Positions 35,113 through 46,606 of a DNA stretch of 64,000 nucleotides are shown piece by piece; position 1 is the stretch's first letter, and each line of letters starts with the position of its first letter. The stretch is taken from NCBI GenBank assembly GCA_030248195.1, contig JASAND010028488.1, positions 1-64,000 of the forward strand. The letters run 5' to 3'. This DNA comes from Trissonchulus latispiculum. Taxonomy: Eukaryota; Nematoda; Enoplea; Enoplida; Ironidae. A model generated the notes under the pieces. It searched no databases. It was not told where the DNA came from and worked only from the letters and a program-made list of their open reading frames with translations. A program made the position numbers and the translations under genes.

Positions 35113-36189
35113 TAAAGATGAGGACGAGCCGGGATTGTCAGGCTCAGTTCGGTTCTGAAGAAAATGTGGTCGGCTCGGCTCGGCTCGCGGGCATACCCGG
35201 CTCGCCTCGGAAGAAACTTGAAAGTGGGTCGGCTCGGCTCGCCCAGCTTGAAATTTGAAATTTGACCGATTGCACCGAATTGTGGATTTTCTACTTCGTT
35301 TTTGACAAAAGGCCTGAAAACAGCTGTCTAGTTTTTGTGTACCAGTGTGAATCACCAAAATTCCATTATTACCGAGACACTGCGAGCTGCAGAGTCCAAC
35401 AATTATATATAAGGTTTAATGATATTGATGTTTGGTAAATGTATATTCTACGGAAGTGGGCGGGCACCCATTCATGCTTGTTTTGGAAAGGAACCAGTGA
35501 TAAACGCCGAAAAAAATCACGAGAACGCTTTGTTTTCCACAGTCTTGAGAAAAGGCCTGATTAATTGCAAAATGCTTGAGAACTCAGCAATAAAATTCAG
35601 AATTATTTTTACATTATTTTTAAATTTTAAAAAATTTCAAATCCTCTAATTGCTCTCTGCCGACCGTAGCCATAATCGTATAGCTAATTGTAATTATGCA
35701 GAATAAGTTTAAACTCTAAATTAATAGTAAGTATTTCTGGTATATAATCAGCAGTTTTACAATTATCTGCTATTTGATTAATTACTACAAACAAACAAAG
35801 CCACAGTAGTAAGACAATGCAAATTTTAATTGCAATGTTTTTGATAATAGCAAATATGACAAGTTGAAATACATACACCATACATAAGTTGACTTCAAGC
35901 ACAGCGTAAAGTTTAAACTAAGTTGGCGTGGAAGGAAGGTAGTAATAAAGACATGGAAAAAACTGAAAATTAGACGACAAAGTTGAAAACAGAATTCATT
36001 GAATTTGGTGTCTATATTGTTTGAACAAATTCGGGAATAATTACAATGAACTTAAAATTTTTCGATTGGCTCGGCTCGGAGTTTCAATTCTACGGCTTGG
36101 CTCGGCTCGGCTCGGGAGAAATTGTTGCCGGCTCGGCTCGGCTCGGCTCGCGAGCCGAGCCGAGCCGCGAGCCAAAATCCTCATCTCTA
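35113..36189. mobile_element. hAT-like element with (GGCTC)n arms, target duplication AAACACAT
   Basis: The left end TAAAGATGAGGA and right end TCCTCATCTCTA form terminal inverted repeats with one mismatch. AAACACAT lies directly outside both (35105-35112 and 36190-36197). The left arm has GGCTCGGCTCGGCTCGC motifs at 35170-35245, and the right arm has the same family at 36066-36175. The interior is AT-rich and non-coding. It is inserted in the MITE that starts at 34740. Confidence 0.85.
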
Positions 36190-36219
36190 AAACACATACA
36201 CATTTTGACCCTACCCCAC

Positions 36220-37384
36220 TGTAAAGTTGGAAGTGTACGAACAACCAAACTTTACGAGTGGGAAACTGTGCACAAGGGTAACGTCGAACCTGGAGGAGAT
36301 GTAGTTCTAGTCGACCTAACTAACCTCGCCAAAACAACCTAAGTGAAACCTACCGAACGGAGTTAAACCGCCGATGAAGAGCAAAGACTCAATTAATAAA
36401 TGAACTACCCCAAGTTTGCTGAAAAGTACATACTCAAAGAATCATCTACCTACCCAAATACTCTTAGAAAAGCCCTACTTACAGACTATACAATTCTAAG
36501 AAAAAAACCTAACTAAAATAGACACCCTAAAATGGCCCGAAAACGAGACCACATTTACTTAAAAATTATGCTTGACAAATGGGGCGAATCCCGAAAATGC
36601 GTACAAAATTTTGAATAAACTACAGTGTAGAATACCAAGCTAACAAAGTGATACACAAAGACTAAATACAGAATAAAAGAACAAGATGAACTCAAACAAA
36701 CAAGGCAACTACAGTGAATAACTATTATAAGCTACCTAACAGAGAACCTAACCTTTCAGAATAATTTTTGAAGACATCCAGAGAAGTTAAGAATTGTAGA
36801 AACTTTAGAAACAAATAGAGAGTAAATTAAATGAGAAGAGTCTAGCTCTACAGGGTCACCCTGGAGCGACTAAAGTCTAAAGAGGTAAACACTTCAGACT
36901 GATTATACAGATAATAAAGAGCACAGCTAATGCAGGTCCCACACAGAGCAGTTAAAAGAAACACGACCATTCAATAGCAGACCAAAATAACAGACTGAAT
37001 GCAGGCAGATGAAAGCAGACAAAACTAGTTTGACGGAGCCGTGGTAGAATCTGATTGGACAATTTTGAGACCCCCTTGAAAAACGAGATGCTGGGAGAGG
37101 CTTCTAGAGAAAATAGAGGTCTTAACAGCGCCACCTATTGACTAGGCTGGCTGATACACATATGCATAGTTTGCACATACGCACAATAAAACTCAACAAG
37201 GAGACTTGTTTCTCATACAGACAGATTTCAAAACACACTTTCAATACAAATTTCCAACAATTTTCACAAACTAAATTACACACATTCTTAAAAATAATAT
37301 TTTTAACACAATTTCAACCCAAATTAAATTCAATCACACATACATAATATTTTTAGAGGACCGATGTCACGCCGCCTCATTACA
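36220..37384 (-). repeat. 3' LTR of the gypsy-type element
   Basis: 1165 bp, starting TGTAATGAGG and ending TTTACA in the element sense. Compared by eye with the other LTR it shows roughly 20 substitutions and a handful of short indels (for example near 36705 and 37205), so identity is about 98%. Confidence 0.9.
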
Positions 37385-39412
37385 ACTCCCCAGGGTTTAC
37401 CGCCCGAGCTCCTGCGAGGGACAACATAACCAAAAGGTAGACGAAAATTTAAACTACGAAAATTTTTGACGAATTTTTGGTAAATAGGTCTCACAACATA
37501 CGTACGAAAAAGGACGAGTTATACTACATGACAAGTTATAAAAACAAAGAAACTAGCTAAGCATGACTAAATATGGGAACATTGTTAAGGCTGACTTGGC
37601 GTCAGCGGACTAGTGACGACCAGCTAGAAAAATGCGCTTGGGAACTGCCATTATATTGCCACTGGGACGGTGCGCGATTGGGAAAAGACCAAGTCCTCCA
37701 GCCGTCACGGCGAGGTACAAGTACCCATAAAAAAGAAAACATATTATGAAAACAAGAAAAGAGCCGGAATGTCAGCTTCATGAGGGCATCTTCAGGCTAA
37801 GGTATGGAGGTAACCTCTCGCACAGCTCATAGAGCGCAAATTTCGGCTGGGTGGGAGGGTGTGCCTAAGCTCGCTCGACTACCTCACTTCCCTTCGGATC
37901 TTCCGCAAAATTTAAGTACCAAAAGGTTAATTTAGTAGAATTTAGGATTATATAAGTAAATCCCAGTGTTTCGCGTAAGGTTAGGAGTAAGTTTGTGGAG
38001 TCTTTAAGTAAAATATAAGTAATTAAAATTAAAGATAGGACTACAAGGTAGCCCAAAACATGCTTAAGCATGCATAAAAAGAACCAAAAGGGTACAAAGA
38101 AGTCCCCAAGTACCCTCGTGGCACTTATGATATGTAATAAAAGTAAATTAGGGGGGGTTAAATGGAGTCTTGAAGTTAACTTAAACGCGAAACACCGGTT
38201 AAAATGTAAGTAAAAGTCCTATGAAATAAGAAAGTTTGTAGAAGATCCTCCCAACCGAGCTGCAGGCCCTAGAATAGAGGGGGCATATAAATCGGGAGCT
38301 ACTTTGGCGCACTGGAGAGGGACACAAAACTGACATTGGATAAAATTTTGACCATAAGAGCAAACAGTGGGTACATTAGGGCAGGAACAGTTGGGACTAC
38401 TAAATAAGTTAAAATAATTTTGGTAAAAAGTGGCGGCAGGTGAGGAAGATAATAGGACCTAACTGGTACGTCACCCATCCTCTGGCGTTACGTCAGGTAA
38501 CAGGGGGTGACAAAAATACAAAACCCGCAAAATTAAACGAATTAAACCCGTTAATAAAACTGCAAAAATAGGAAAGAAAGCTTCAAGAAAAGGAATGAAC
38601 AATGTTTTTAGTAAAACTTTTGAAATAAACTTTGGTTAAATGGTTAAAATACACATAATACGCACGTAAAGCTATACTGACAAAAATTATGCAAGAAAAC
38701 ACATACAACTATCACGGCAAGGTACATAAAATTTGGGTTAAATTTTTAAAATAATACTCAAGAAAAGGTTAAAATAGTAGTATATAATTAAGAAAACGTC
38801 TAAATTTTTAAAAGAATGCTCGGAAAAGGTTAATTTTTAAACATTAGTAGCATCACAACTAATAGAACATGACAAGAAAATACACGTGTTAAAGCATACA
38901 TTTATATACTGATCCAAGTATCAAAATAAGGAATCATCTTCTTTGGGAAAGGGTATATACAGTAAACGTCACTATCGTAGGAATGGCACAAATCTTTGGA
39001 AATAGTCATATGTTGAGCAAGTAAAGTCACCGTCGAGTAAGGCATAATCGAGAAGGCAATAGTTGAGTAGTTTTATTCCAAATAAAGCAGTCTTCACAAG
39101 TTGAGCATAAAGTAAGTCCAAGATAGGGAATATAGGCATAAATAGAGTGAGTCACAATCAGGAGAATAGAATCATCATATAATAAAAGATAAGTCCAGGT
39201 AAGAGTAAGTTCAGTACGATAAGGTCCAATAAGGAAAGTCAAATAATGGGATGATGAGAGATAAGAACCTCCGCCGTAATGATCTACCTCCGCCGTTATG
39301 ATGAACCTCCGCCGTTATGGTGATGAAAGGAATTAGAAAATAATCGTCACGACTATTAACTGTACAGAAGGTAACCCAGTCACTGGTATCACCTTGATCT
39401 GAGCCGGGCGGC
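37385..39412 (-). other. 3' untranslated region of the gypsy-type element
   Basis: About 2 kb between the second coding block and the 3' LTR. It is AT-rich with no open frame of interest. Three tandem copies of TAACGGCGGAGGT-like units (minus strand, about 39266-39320) lie just past the last stop codon, and the polypurine tract is at the far end. Confidence 0.6.
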
Positions 39413-40894
39413 TCAGAAATCGAACCATAAGGGGCTAGAAGGATCGATTGGCAAGGTGGAATGGGCGCGATGAGCGTTGGCGGGATCAAAGAGGATCACG
39501 CCAATGCAGGGGTAGTAAATGTTAATCTCCTCCCCAAGAGGAGCCATGCCTGCAATAAATTCACCCGTTCTATTAGTCTGCATCCGTAAGGGAGCAGCTC
39601 TCATTTCCGGGGGCGGGTAATCCGTCCCAAAGAACGGTGGGGCGAGTTCACCGCGTTCCCATCTCTCAGTCGCGTGGTCAATCCGTTTACGGATGACTGC
39701 CATAAAAGCGTCGTAATCCACTGCGGACAGCGGGGTTCGCGCTTCCCAATCGTCATAAAAGTCCTGTGGACCACCCTGGGTGAACCAGAGCATGATTTCT
39801 GTCCAAAACGACCCATGGATCGACATTCCGTTAAACCAATTGGTTCGTTGGAACCAAGGGTCGAACTGCTCTCCGGCCATATCCTCAACACCTCGTATCA
39901 AGACGTCGGGAGGTAGTGCCGGTTTGAAACCCCAAAACGTCTCGCCTAAGGCTTCGCCATACAATGCTGCGGGATGCCGCAACATGTAACTGCGCAAGGC
40001 GGCCGACTGATAGAATGTCTGCCAGTGCAGGCGTGCCATGGTACGAACCTGGTACCCGCCTTTCCAGTTGTCGACGAAGATCCCTTGCGGCTCTGCCTCT
40101 AAACGGTTGCGTACCGCAACTTTAAGCGCTGGACCCGGACGGTTGAAGTCGCTGGTAATGAAATTCAAAGTATCCTCGTCGTGGGCAAATTCCGTTTTAC
40201 GGTACTGATAAACGTACTCCGGCATTGGGAATGTGATATCAGGTACTTGTGGGTACCCTTCAACTGGGTGCATATAGGAATTCTGGCAGTCCTGTCGAAA
40301 GTAGGGGACCAGGAATTCACGCTCTGGAATCACGTGGAGTCCATCCACGGGGGGTTGATACCAGTACCAATAAGCCTTTCGAATGGCCTGCGTACGATCG
40401 ACAATCTGTGTTGCTGCGCACCAAACGTCACGAAAGGCGCGAGACTTTGCCGCGGTAAAGAAATGCTCGTACGGAGACATTTCTGGCACGCACTGCTTTA
40501 AAGCCGCGTGTCCCCAAGCTGCCGAAGACGCAATTGAAAACAGAGGAACTTCCGGTTCCGGGTCTTCCAAAGTTGAGGCGTCAATGGACTTGAATGTCCA
40601 ACTAACCATGACACCTGAGCCATTCGGGTTAGTGTCGACATGAGTTTGAAAATACGGTCGTAACGCCGGGTGGTCCTGTTCCATAATGTGTTTAATTTGG
40701 GTCATAATCTCCGTTGTCATAGAGATAGGCTCTTGACTATGTTGTGGGAGCCATCCCAAAGTCGCATTGCGTAATGCCAGCAACGTGGGATGGGGGTGGT
40801 CAGCCCCAACAGCCGTAGGCAGCTGCGCACCGCGCCACCGACCACGAAAATCCTGCCAGTACACTGCCGGATCTTGTATCCCCAGGTGTGCCAC
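39413..40894 (-). CDS. C-terminal part of second coding block, 493 codons, unknown
   Basis: The open frame runs without interruption to the TGA after SSPLWFDF. It is rich in aromatic residues (for example AYWYWYQPPVDG) and looks like a folded domain rather than low-complexity sequence. There is no signal peptide, hydrophobic membrane helix or zinc motif, so it is not a typical envelope protein. The start at 40894 is not the real beginning: a one-base frame change near 40900 joins it to the frame of 40717-42831. I do not recognise the family. It is GC-rich compared with the LTRs and flanks. It could be a structural protein unique to this element lineage. Confidence 0.5.
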   Translation of the reverse strand: MAHLGIQDPAVYWQDFRGRWRGAQLPTAVGADHPHPTLLALRNATLGWLPQHSQEPISMTTEIMTQIKHIMEQDHPALRPYFQTHVDTNPNGSGVMVSWTFKSIDASTLEDPEPEVPLFSIASSAAWGHAALKQCVPEMSPYEHFFTAAKSRAFRDVWCAATQIVDRTQAIRKAYWYWYQPPVDGLHVIPEREFLVPYFRQDCQNSYMHPVEGYPQVPDITFPMPEYVYQYRKTEFAHDEDTLNFITSDFNRPGPALKVAVRNRLEAEPQGIFVDNWKGGYQVRTMARLHWQTFYQSAALRSYMLRHPAALYGEALGETFWGFKPALPPDVLIRGVEDMAGEQFDPWFQRTNWFNGMSIHGSFWTEIMLWFTQGGPQDFYDDWEARTPLSAVDYDAFMAVIRKRIDHATERWERGELAPPFFGTDYPPPEMRAAPLRMQTNRTGEFIAGMAPLGEEINIYYPCIGVILFDPANAHRAHSTLPIDPSSPLWFDF

Positions 40895-42831
40895 CTGATC
40901 TGGGAAGGTTGTTGAGGGTTAAAGGCAGGGTACGAAGGCTGAGCATGACCCTGCAACTTGCTCTGACCCCACTGTGCGTGCTTCGCCAGAATATATTGCT
41001 CGTGTAGCATTTCTCGAAACGACGGGAAGTTATTGGCATTTCTCGATTCTTGCGATTTCCACACTTCCGTTGCGGTAGTTGGAATACCGAATGCAGGTAA
41101 ACGCTTTGTTTTCCGAAGTCTCCGCGGCGCTTGAGGGTGCACCTGAGCTTGCCGTGCTCGACTACGTGAACGAGATCTGGGGTAACCCCTGCGATCATCG
41201 TCTCGGCGTCTATACTCCGATGGAGCAGTCGCCGGTTTTCGCTGATACGACCCACGAGGTACACTCGCAGACGCGCCGCGCGGCGTAGTCGACACCTGTG
41301 GTCATTGAGACATCATTGTTCTAGGAGAAAACACAGGGGTTCTGGTCGAAGCCACCGCACTATACGGGCGTCCTCGCCCTCGAGGTTGAGAGCGTTGGGC
41401 CGGTTGGGCAGGCCGCAACGGCCGCCATTCTCGGTGCTGTGTCGAAGTTCCGTCTTTGGGCGACTCTCGTTGTTTTCGTTCTCTAGACCTCGCTTCACGC
41501 CCTCTGTCGTCCCGACGGGTGTGATATTCTGAGCTTCGCGACTCGGAACGGTCTCGGCGGCTATATCCCGCATCTGCTGACGCAGCGGCTCCATAGTCGT
41601 CTCCAAGTCTTGCAGTGCCTTCACTATCAGGTGCCCACTTCTTGGGTGGGGGACCCGCTGTAGCCGAGGCACGTGAAGACACTGAACTATCTCTGGTTTG
41701 CTGGGGGCGAACGGTTGGAGGCCATCCAAACCGTGGTGGAGCATTCGGGACTGTCACAGTCACCGGTGTAGCATATACCGTACCCTGCGATGGAATAGGT
41801 CGAAACGCGAGATGTGGTGGTATCTGCGGTGCCAGCACTGCCGGCGCCGACGTCGGTGTAGCCAAATTCGTTGAAGTAGGCATAGGCATTCCTGACGCCC
41901 GCGATCCTCGATACAACTGGCCTCTCTGTTGCAGAGTTGGCCCTGGCCGTAGCTGCATCATATCTAATTCGTCACGAACTAGCTCAGCCTCCTGCCTGAT
42001 TTCTGGTGTCAAGGTCAAGGTCATTGTCACTTGACTAAAATATTCGTCGCCAGGTGCGAGCGGGTTAACCGTCGCTATTAGGTGCAATGGATGCATTTGG
42101 ACCAAGCCACTAGCATCCCGCCATAGCATAACCTGACGGAACCAGGGCAGGTCTGGTGAAAAGACCTCCTGTATCTGCCAATGCACCGGCAGTCCCTGCT
42201 GGATTGCGTTCAGATAGGCTGTAGGGTCGAAATCGGCAGCCGTTCGATCCATCATGGGTACCACGATGAACTGCCGGACCTGTGTAGACCCAGTTCGCCG
42301 GGCTTCGTTCGCTTGTCGCAGACTCATAACCGTCGCATGTGGTGGAACAAGGAAGTAATCATGGGGCCCTGTCGCCTGTGGGTTCGGCTGTGGGGCCGTA
42401 TAGGTCATTACCGCGGGATCAAACGTATGTTGTGACGGCCCAATGCGTCCCGCAGAGGCCAGATATCTCAGAGTACGTGCGAACTGATTGAACATGGGCC
42501 AGAGTTGCGGTGGTAATGAATCATAGACAGTTGGAGACAATCCAACTGCTCTCAGCTCCTCGTCAGACGGCCTAGTAGGTAGTGGAGGCGTTACAGGCCA
42601 CACTGTCACAGGAGGCGGCTGCAACTCTGTAGGCCCTTGCGGAATGTCTGCTGGCTGCGGAGCACGCAGCCCTGGAGGTGTAGTAACCAGAGAAAGCCTC
42701 GGAGATGCCGTACCGGTCTCTTCCGATGGATCCGCGATGAGGCCGCAGGCAATGTGGGCTTGTTCTAGTACCTCTGGGTCCATGTTCAATAGCTGTCGTG
42801 GGTCTGTAATATGCGGAAAATAATCAACCAA
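40717..42831 (-). pseudogene. Middle of second coding block: unknown domain plus Arg/Ser-rich tract, in-frame TGA
   Basis: One frame covers 42831 to about 40900, interrupted by a TGA at 41302-41304. Residues upstream of the stop include a proline-rich stretch, a segment of about 200 residues that may fold (around LWPMFNQFARTLRYLASAG to LVRDELDMMQ), a threonine/proline-rich linker, and an Arg/Ser/Glu-rich tract (YSRRDRSESRSSEYHTRRDD). After the stop the basic character continues (RSRSRSRARQ). Such basic RS-like tails often bind RNA, but that is inference. It is linked upstream by a one-base frame change near 42865 to the frame of 42786-44198. Confidence 0.5.
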
Positions 42832-44198
42832 GATACGGAGTCGACGCTCTTCCTCTGACAGGGGGAGTTCTCCTCTGCTGGCAGGCCCAGTCGTGCACGT
42901 TTGTCCCGCTGCCTAGCCTGTGCTGACGTAGACGGCTGTTCTTGCGTCTGATAAAACTCGGCGGGCGTCGCGCCCTTCCGACCTTCTGACGGATCCTTCT
43001 TGCGTGTTGCAGGTTTGGGTGGTGGTAACGGAGGAAAATACTCCTGACCCTGATGAGCCCATAATGGATTCTGCTTAGGAGGCTCTGGACGCAACACATG
43101 GGTTGGGGGTTTAGACCAGGATGCCAGAGGCTTTGCGCCAAATCGCCGTTCATGAGTTGCTGCCCGTGCCGTAGCGTCACGCTGCGGTGTGGTTGTGGTT
43201 GACGCCGTCGGCTGCTGATAGTACCGTTTACTAGTAAAAACCCGGGTCGTGCCCGGCGACTCTGACGGTAGCTGGATAAACTCAGGCAACTGTGAGGTAC
43301 TTGCCGAGGCCTGTTGCGTCTCGCGTTGCCCCTCCTGCGGTGGCTTAGGCGGTTTCTTAGTCACAATAGGGACCTCCTTATGCCGACCGTCACGGTCAGG
43401 CATCACTAGAGCTATCGCTTCAGGTGACTCGTTCTCGCCTGGAAATCCCTCTCCATCTGAAGGAGCATATTCCAGGGCTCGCTGTGGGCCGGCGGCGTTA
43501 GTCTGTTCCATGAGATCTACATTCGCTTGTTGGCCACCCTGGTCACCAGGTTTTGCCGGGTCCATAGCATGCTGTCGACCGTTCAGGGGCAGCTGCACCC
43601 GTCGCCAGTCAATAGGATGTAAAGATGGCCGTCGAAATCGCCACCGCATCCAATCACGCACGAACTCTATCTGTCTCTGATAGATAATATTTCTCATAGG
43701 CTTCACTGGGTTAGCCAGGCTGCCCAGGCGTTCGTCAAAGGACCAAAGTGTTAGCGTTCGAATTGGATCATCTGCGGGCGGTGCGAGGCGTCCGGGTATA
43801 AGCCGGCTAAGCAGATCCATCTGTGCTTGATGTTGCACGTCCGATGCCCGCGTTTGCAGAGGCGTCACGCCTCTGAATGCTGCATGTGGGCCATAGCCCC
43901 GCCGACGTTCCTCTTGCAGTTTTTCCTCGACTGACGGTCCGTACGCATTATGCAAAGTTGCCAATTGTAAAGCCATATCATTATCCCTGCGGTCTAACAG
44001 GGCCCTGATCAACTCCAAAATTTGGAAGGTCGACTCTACATCGGCGATTGCGTACCGCAAGTCTGCCTCATGAGGGATCAAGTGAAAGCCGCGATAGCAG
44101 CAGCTATGCACTTTCGCACCGCGCCGGGCCCATAAACTGTAAGGTGGTAATCGTGGCGTCCTGCCGCGCACCAAACTGAGAGCCACTTCCGCCCTCAA
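42786..44198 (-). pseudogene. Second coding block segment following the exonuclease-like motif
   Basis: A frame of 470 codons whose natural start is lost. Residues from about 44100 read HEADLRYAIADVESTFQILELI, reminiscent of the third motif of DEDD-type 3'-5' exonucleases. Downstream is a long proline/glutamine/threonine-rich region. It begins in a frame different from 44104-44520, with the change near 44120-44140. Domain identity is uncertain. Confidence 0.4.
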
Positions 44199-44520
44199 CG
44201 TCGAACGCCACTAGGTTCGAGTCGCCCAAAAGCATAAGCAAGTCGGGCAGGGCCCATAAAAAGCGGGCAAAAGAATCTATCACCACCACCGGTGTGCCTT
44301 GATCCGTCTGTTGGATGTTTGCAAACGCTGGTGGCGCCGAGGGTAACCCTCGTAGCGGCTCAGTCAAATGGTTGCCCAACACCAGAGTAGCTGATTCGTA
44401 TTCCTCTCCTAGTGCGTCTACGCCAAACTGGTGGTGGCGTTCTAGCAACCGGGTATAAGTCTGTAAACTGGCGTCAAGCCGTTCGTAATCCTCCACCAGG
44501 AAGGGGTCCAACTGCTCCAA
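44104..44520 (-). pseudogene. Second coding block segment with FDVEG exonuclease-like motif
   Basis: It lies in the same frame as 44566-45534, separated by an in-frame TAG (44566-44568) and a TAA just before 44520. The sequence around LVAFDVEG followed by TITTLQF resembles motif I of DEDD 3'-5' exonucleases (Asp-x-Glu followed by a Leu-Gln strand). The expected second motif is not evident and the spacing to the next motif is short, so this may be a degenerate domain or chance. Confidence 0.35.
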
Positions 44521-44565
44521 TTATGTAGTCAAAAGTCGTAATCGGGGAGGGGCCGGTACCTCAGG

Positions 44566-45534
44566 CTACGCCTGATCAGGGGTGGTCACCACCCCCGGTT
44601 GGGCGTCCTGACCAGCATCCTCTGTCGTGTCCATAGATTGTTGGCCTTGGCCATTCTCGTCCTCATTAACCTTCTCTACAATCTGGAGGTCGCTAGAATC
44701 CAGGTCCTCCTCTGATCTAAGCTCTCCTTCCTCCTTGTCTTCGTCTACCGTGGGGTCCTTATCTGCTCCTGCGCTCTCACGAGCGTCGCTCTCTGCTGGA
44801 GGGGATGTCCCATCCCTCTCCGACATATCCATATGCTCCACACCCGCAGCGGGTTCTGGGGCCTCTGAGCATACGGCAGGAGCCACGTCCTGTCCGAAGA
44901 GGTCAAGCCGGCTCGGTACAGTCACTGTCCGGAGCAACGGTGTTGGACTCGCAATAGCGGCCAAGAGCAGATCTTGAATTGATCTCGCTGATGGTAATGA
45001 TGACTGACTAGCAGGTGGGCGTGCCTCACTGACGACTGGGGGTGGAGGAGTAGGGAGAGTAATATTCTCCCCGGGATCTGATAAAACTGAAGCCGGGCTG
45101 GGCAAGGCTGGTGTAGTAGCCCGTCGAAGCGCTGCTGTAGCTTGGTCTACATCCGCCTTAGCTTGGGTCTGGTCACCAGACGGGGTAAGCTGTTCCTGTG
45201 CCCCTACTGCCATACCAGTCACTGGTAGGTCTGAGGTTCTGACTGAGGGAACCGCCAAGATACCCGTCACATCGAAGCTCGACGGCTGTGGAGCTTCACC
45301 AGACCCGGCAGTCACTGCGGGCTGAATGCCACCCTGTGGCTGTTGCTGGGCCTCCTCGTCCAGAGGAGGTCCCGACTCTGTTGGGTCGCTCATTGGCCTC
45401 ACTGGATCCCAAAAATGTGGATCCGGCGCTGGGTATTCGTTGAGGTCGTTCAAGTCGCCGGGGTTACGAGGGGGACGAGGACCAGGTCGCTCAGGGAAGT
45501 TTTCTTGCACTAAGAAGGAAAATCCGTTGCCCAT
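44566..45534 (-). CDS. N-terminal part of second coding block, starts MGNGFS, 322 codons
   Basis: It starts at ATG 45534 with MGNGFS, matching the N-myristoylation pattern (Gly2, small residue at 6). A low-complexity acidic and Pro/Ser/Thr-rich chain follows, ending in a highly acidic tract (DEDKEEGELRSEEDLDSSD). There are no membrane segments. It follows a 1-kb non-coding spacer after pol, so translation presumably needs a spliced or subgenomic RNA. Across three in-frame stops and three frame changes the same coding trend runs to 39413, suggesting an ancestral ORF of about 2000 codons. It is not recognised as gag, pol or env. Confidence 0.5.
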   Translation of the reverse strand: MGNGFSFLVQENFPERPGPRPPRNPGDLNDLNEYPAPDPHFWDPVRPMSDPTESGPPLDEEAQQQPQGGIQPAVTAGSGEAPQPSSFDVTGILAVPSVRTSDLPVTGMAVGAQEQLTPSGDQTQAKADVDQATAALRRATTPALPSPASVLSDPGENITLPTPPPPVVSEARPPASQSSLPSARSIQDLLLAAIASPTPLLRTVTVPSRLDLFGQDVAPAVCSEAPEPAAGVEHMDMSERDGTSPPAESDARESAGADKDPTVDEDKEEGELRSEEDLDSSDLQIVEKVNEDENGQGQQSMDTTEDAGQDAQPGVVTTPDQA

Positions 45535-46606
45535 AAACTAGGTAACGCGTTTGAGCACGGCAAGTTGTAGTAAATGAAGCAGTAATAAAATAACTGCTGA
45601 TCGTAATAAGTCCAGATATTTAGCTGATTGTTCTCAATGTAGAATAAACTCAGGACTAATGTAGTAGATCAGATCACACATAGAATTAATTCTGAAATCA
45701 GAAAACAACAACATGGTTAACATGCGTGAAAGAAGAATTCCGGCCTACGCTAGCTGAAGTGACTTCACCTAGGTGTTTGTCCAAAACACGCAGTAGGGTA
45801 CCCTTAACCGACCGTACTCTGACCGTATTTAGTCAGAACCAAAACCAATGAAGCTCCATGCTAGAACGTGCAAAGTCGTGGATTACCCAGGACTTAATGC
45901 ACCCCTTTACCGGCACACAGAAACTAAACTAAGCCTCAGAAAAATGTACAAAAATCTAACAGAAGGTGAAAGCATGACAGATGTGAAAGAAAAGAGGAAA
46001 AAGTGAAAGAAGCTACACACAAACAGAGAGGGTGAACTACCTACTATTACCCTACGTAAGAGGGCAAAATCATATAAACTACACACATAAAGGTTAAGAG
46101 TACACATACTGGTATATACGGTTATATGAGTACATATAATCGTACATAGTAGAAAGAGAAAACAGGGCAGGACCTCCCGAAATAATTTACTACAAAACTA
46201 AGGAATCATGTGAATTAAAAGAAAAACCCCCTAGGTAAATTTAATGAATTGTGAAAACCCTAGAATTTAGGGTTTAAAGGAGATTAAAATATAAAAGAAG
46301 GAAATGAATAACCCCATGACTAAATTTTATTAGTCATAGGTTAGGGAAAAGAATTGTAAGATTAGATGGGAACCCCACTATACGGCGAAACAATAAATCT
46401 AAAGGAGGTCCTGAGACGAATTAACCCCACCCCCTTAAGGGTACTATGCAACACATACTTTGCTACCACCCAGTGTTAGGTTAAAACCCTGCTACTAGTG
46501 CGAGGCCTCGAATTAAAAACCTAACGTATACAGCAAGCGTACAGTAGCTCCTGCGTCACACAAGGCTTAGCTAGACTCTATGCTCTGGTCAACCATTGTA
46601 GGTAAC
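45535..46606 (-). other. Spacer between pol and the second coding block
   Basis: About 1.07 kb, AT-rich, with no coding potential in the element sense. It may hold the splice acceptor or promoter for the second block; a candidate could not be singled out. Confidence 0.5.

Noticed and set aside
39413..45534. Second coding block as an envelope gene.
   Set aside because: No signal peptide, fusion-peptide-like or C-terminal membrane helix seen in any segment.
39674..45541. Open frames on the plus strand opposite the second coding block and pol (for example 40181-40501, 41615-42034, 44627-44977).
   Set aside because: They are shadows of GC-rich minus-strand coding sequence, lack motifs and have biased composition mirroring the other strand.
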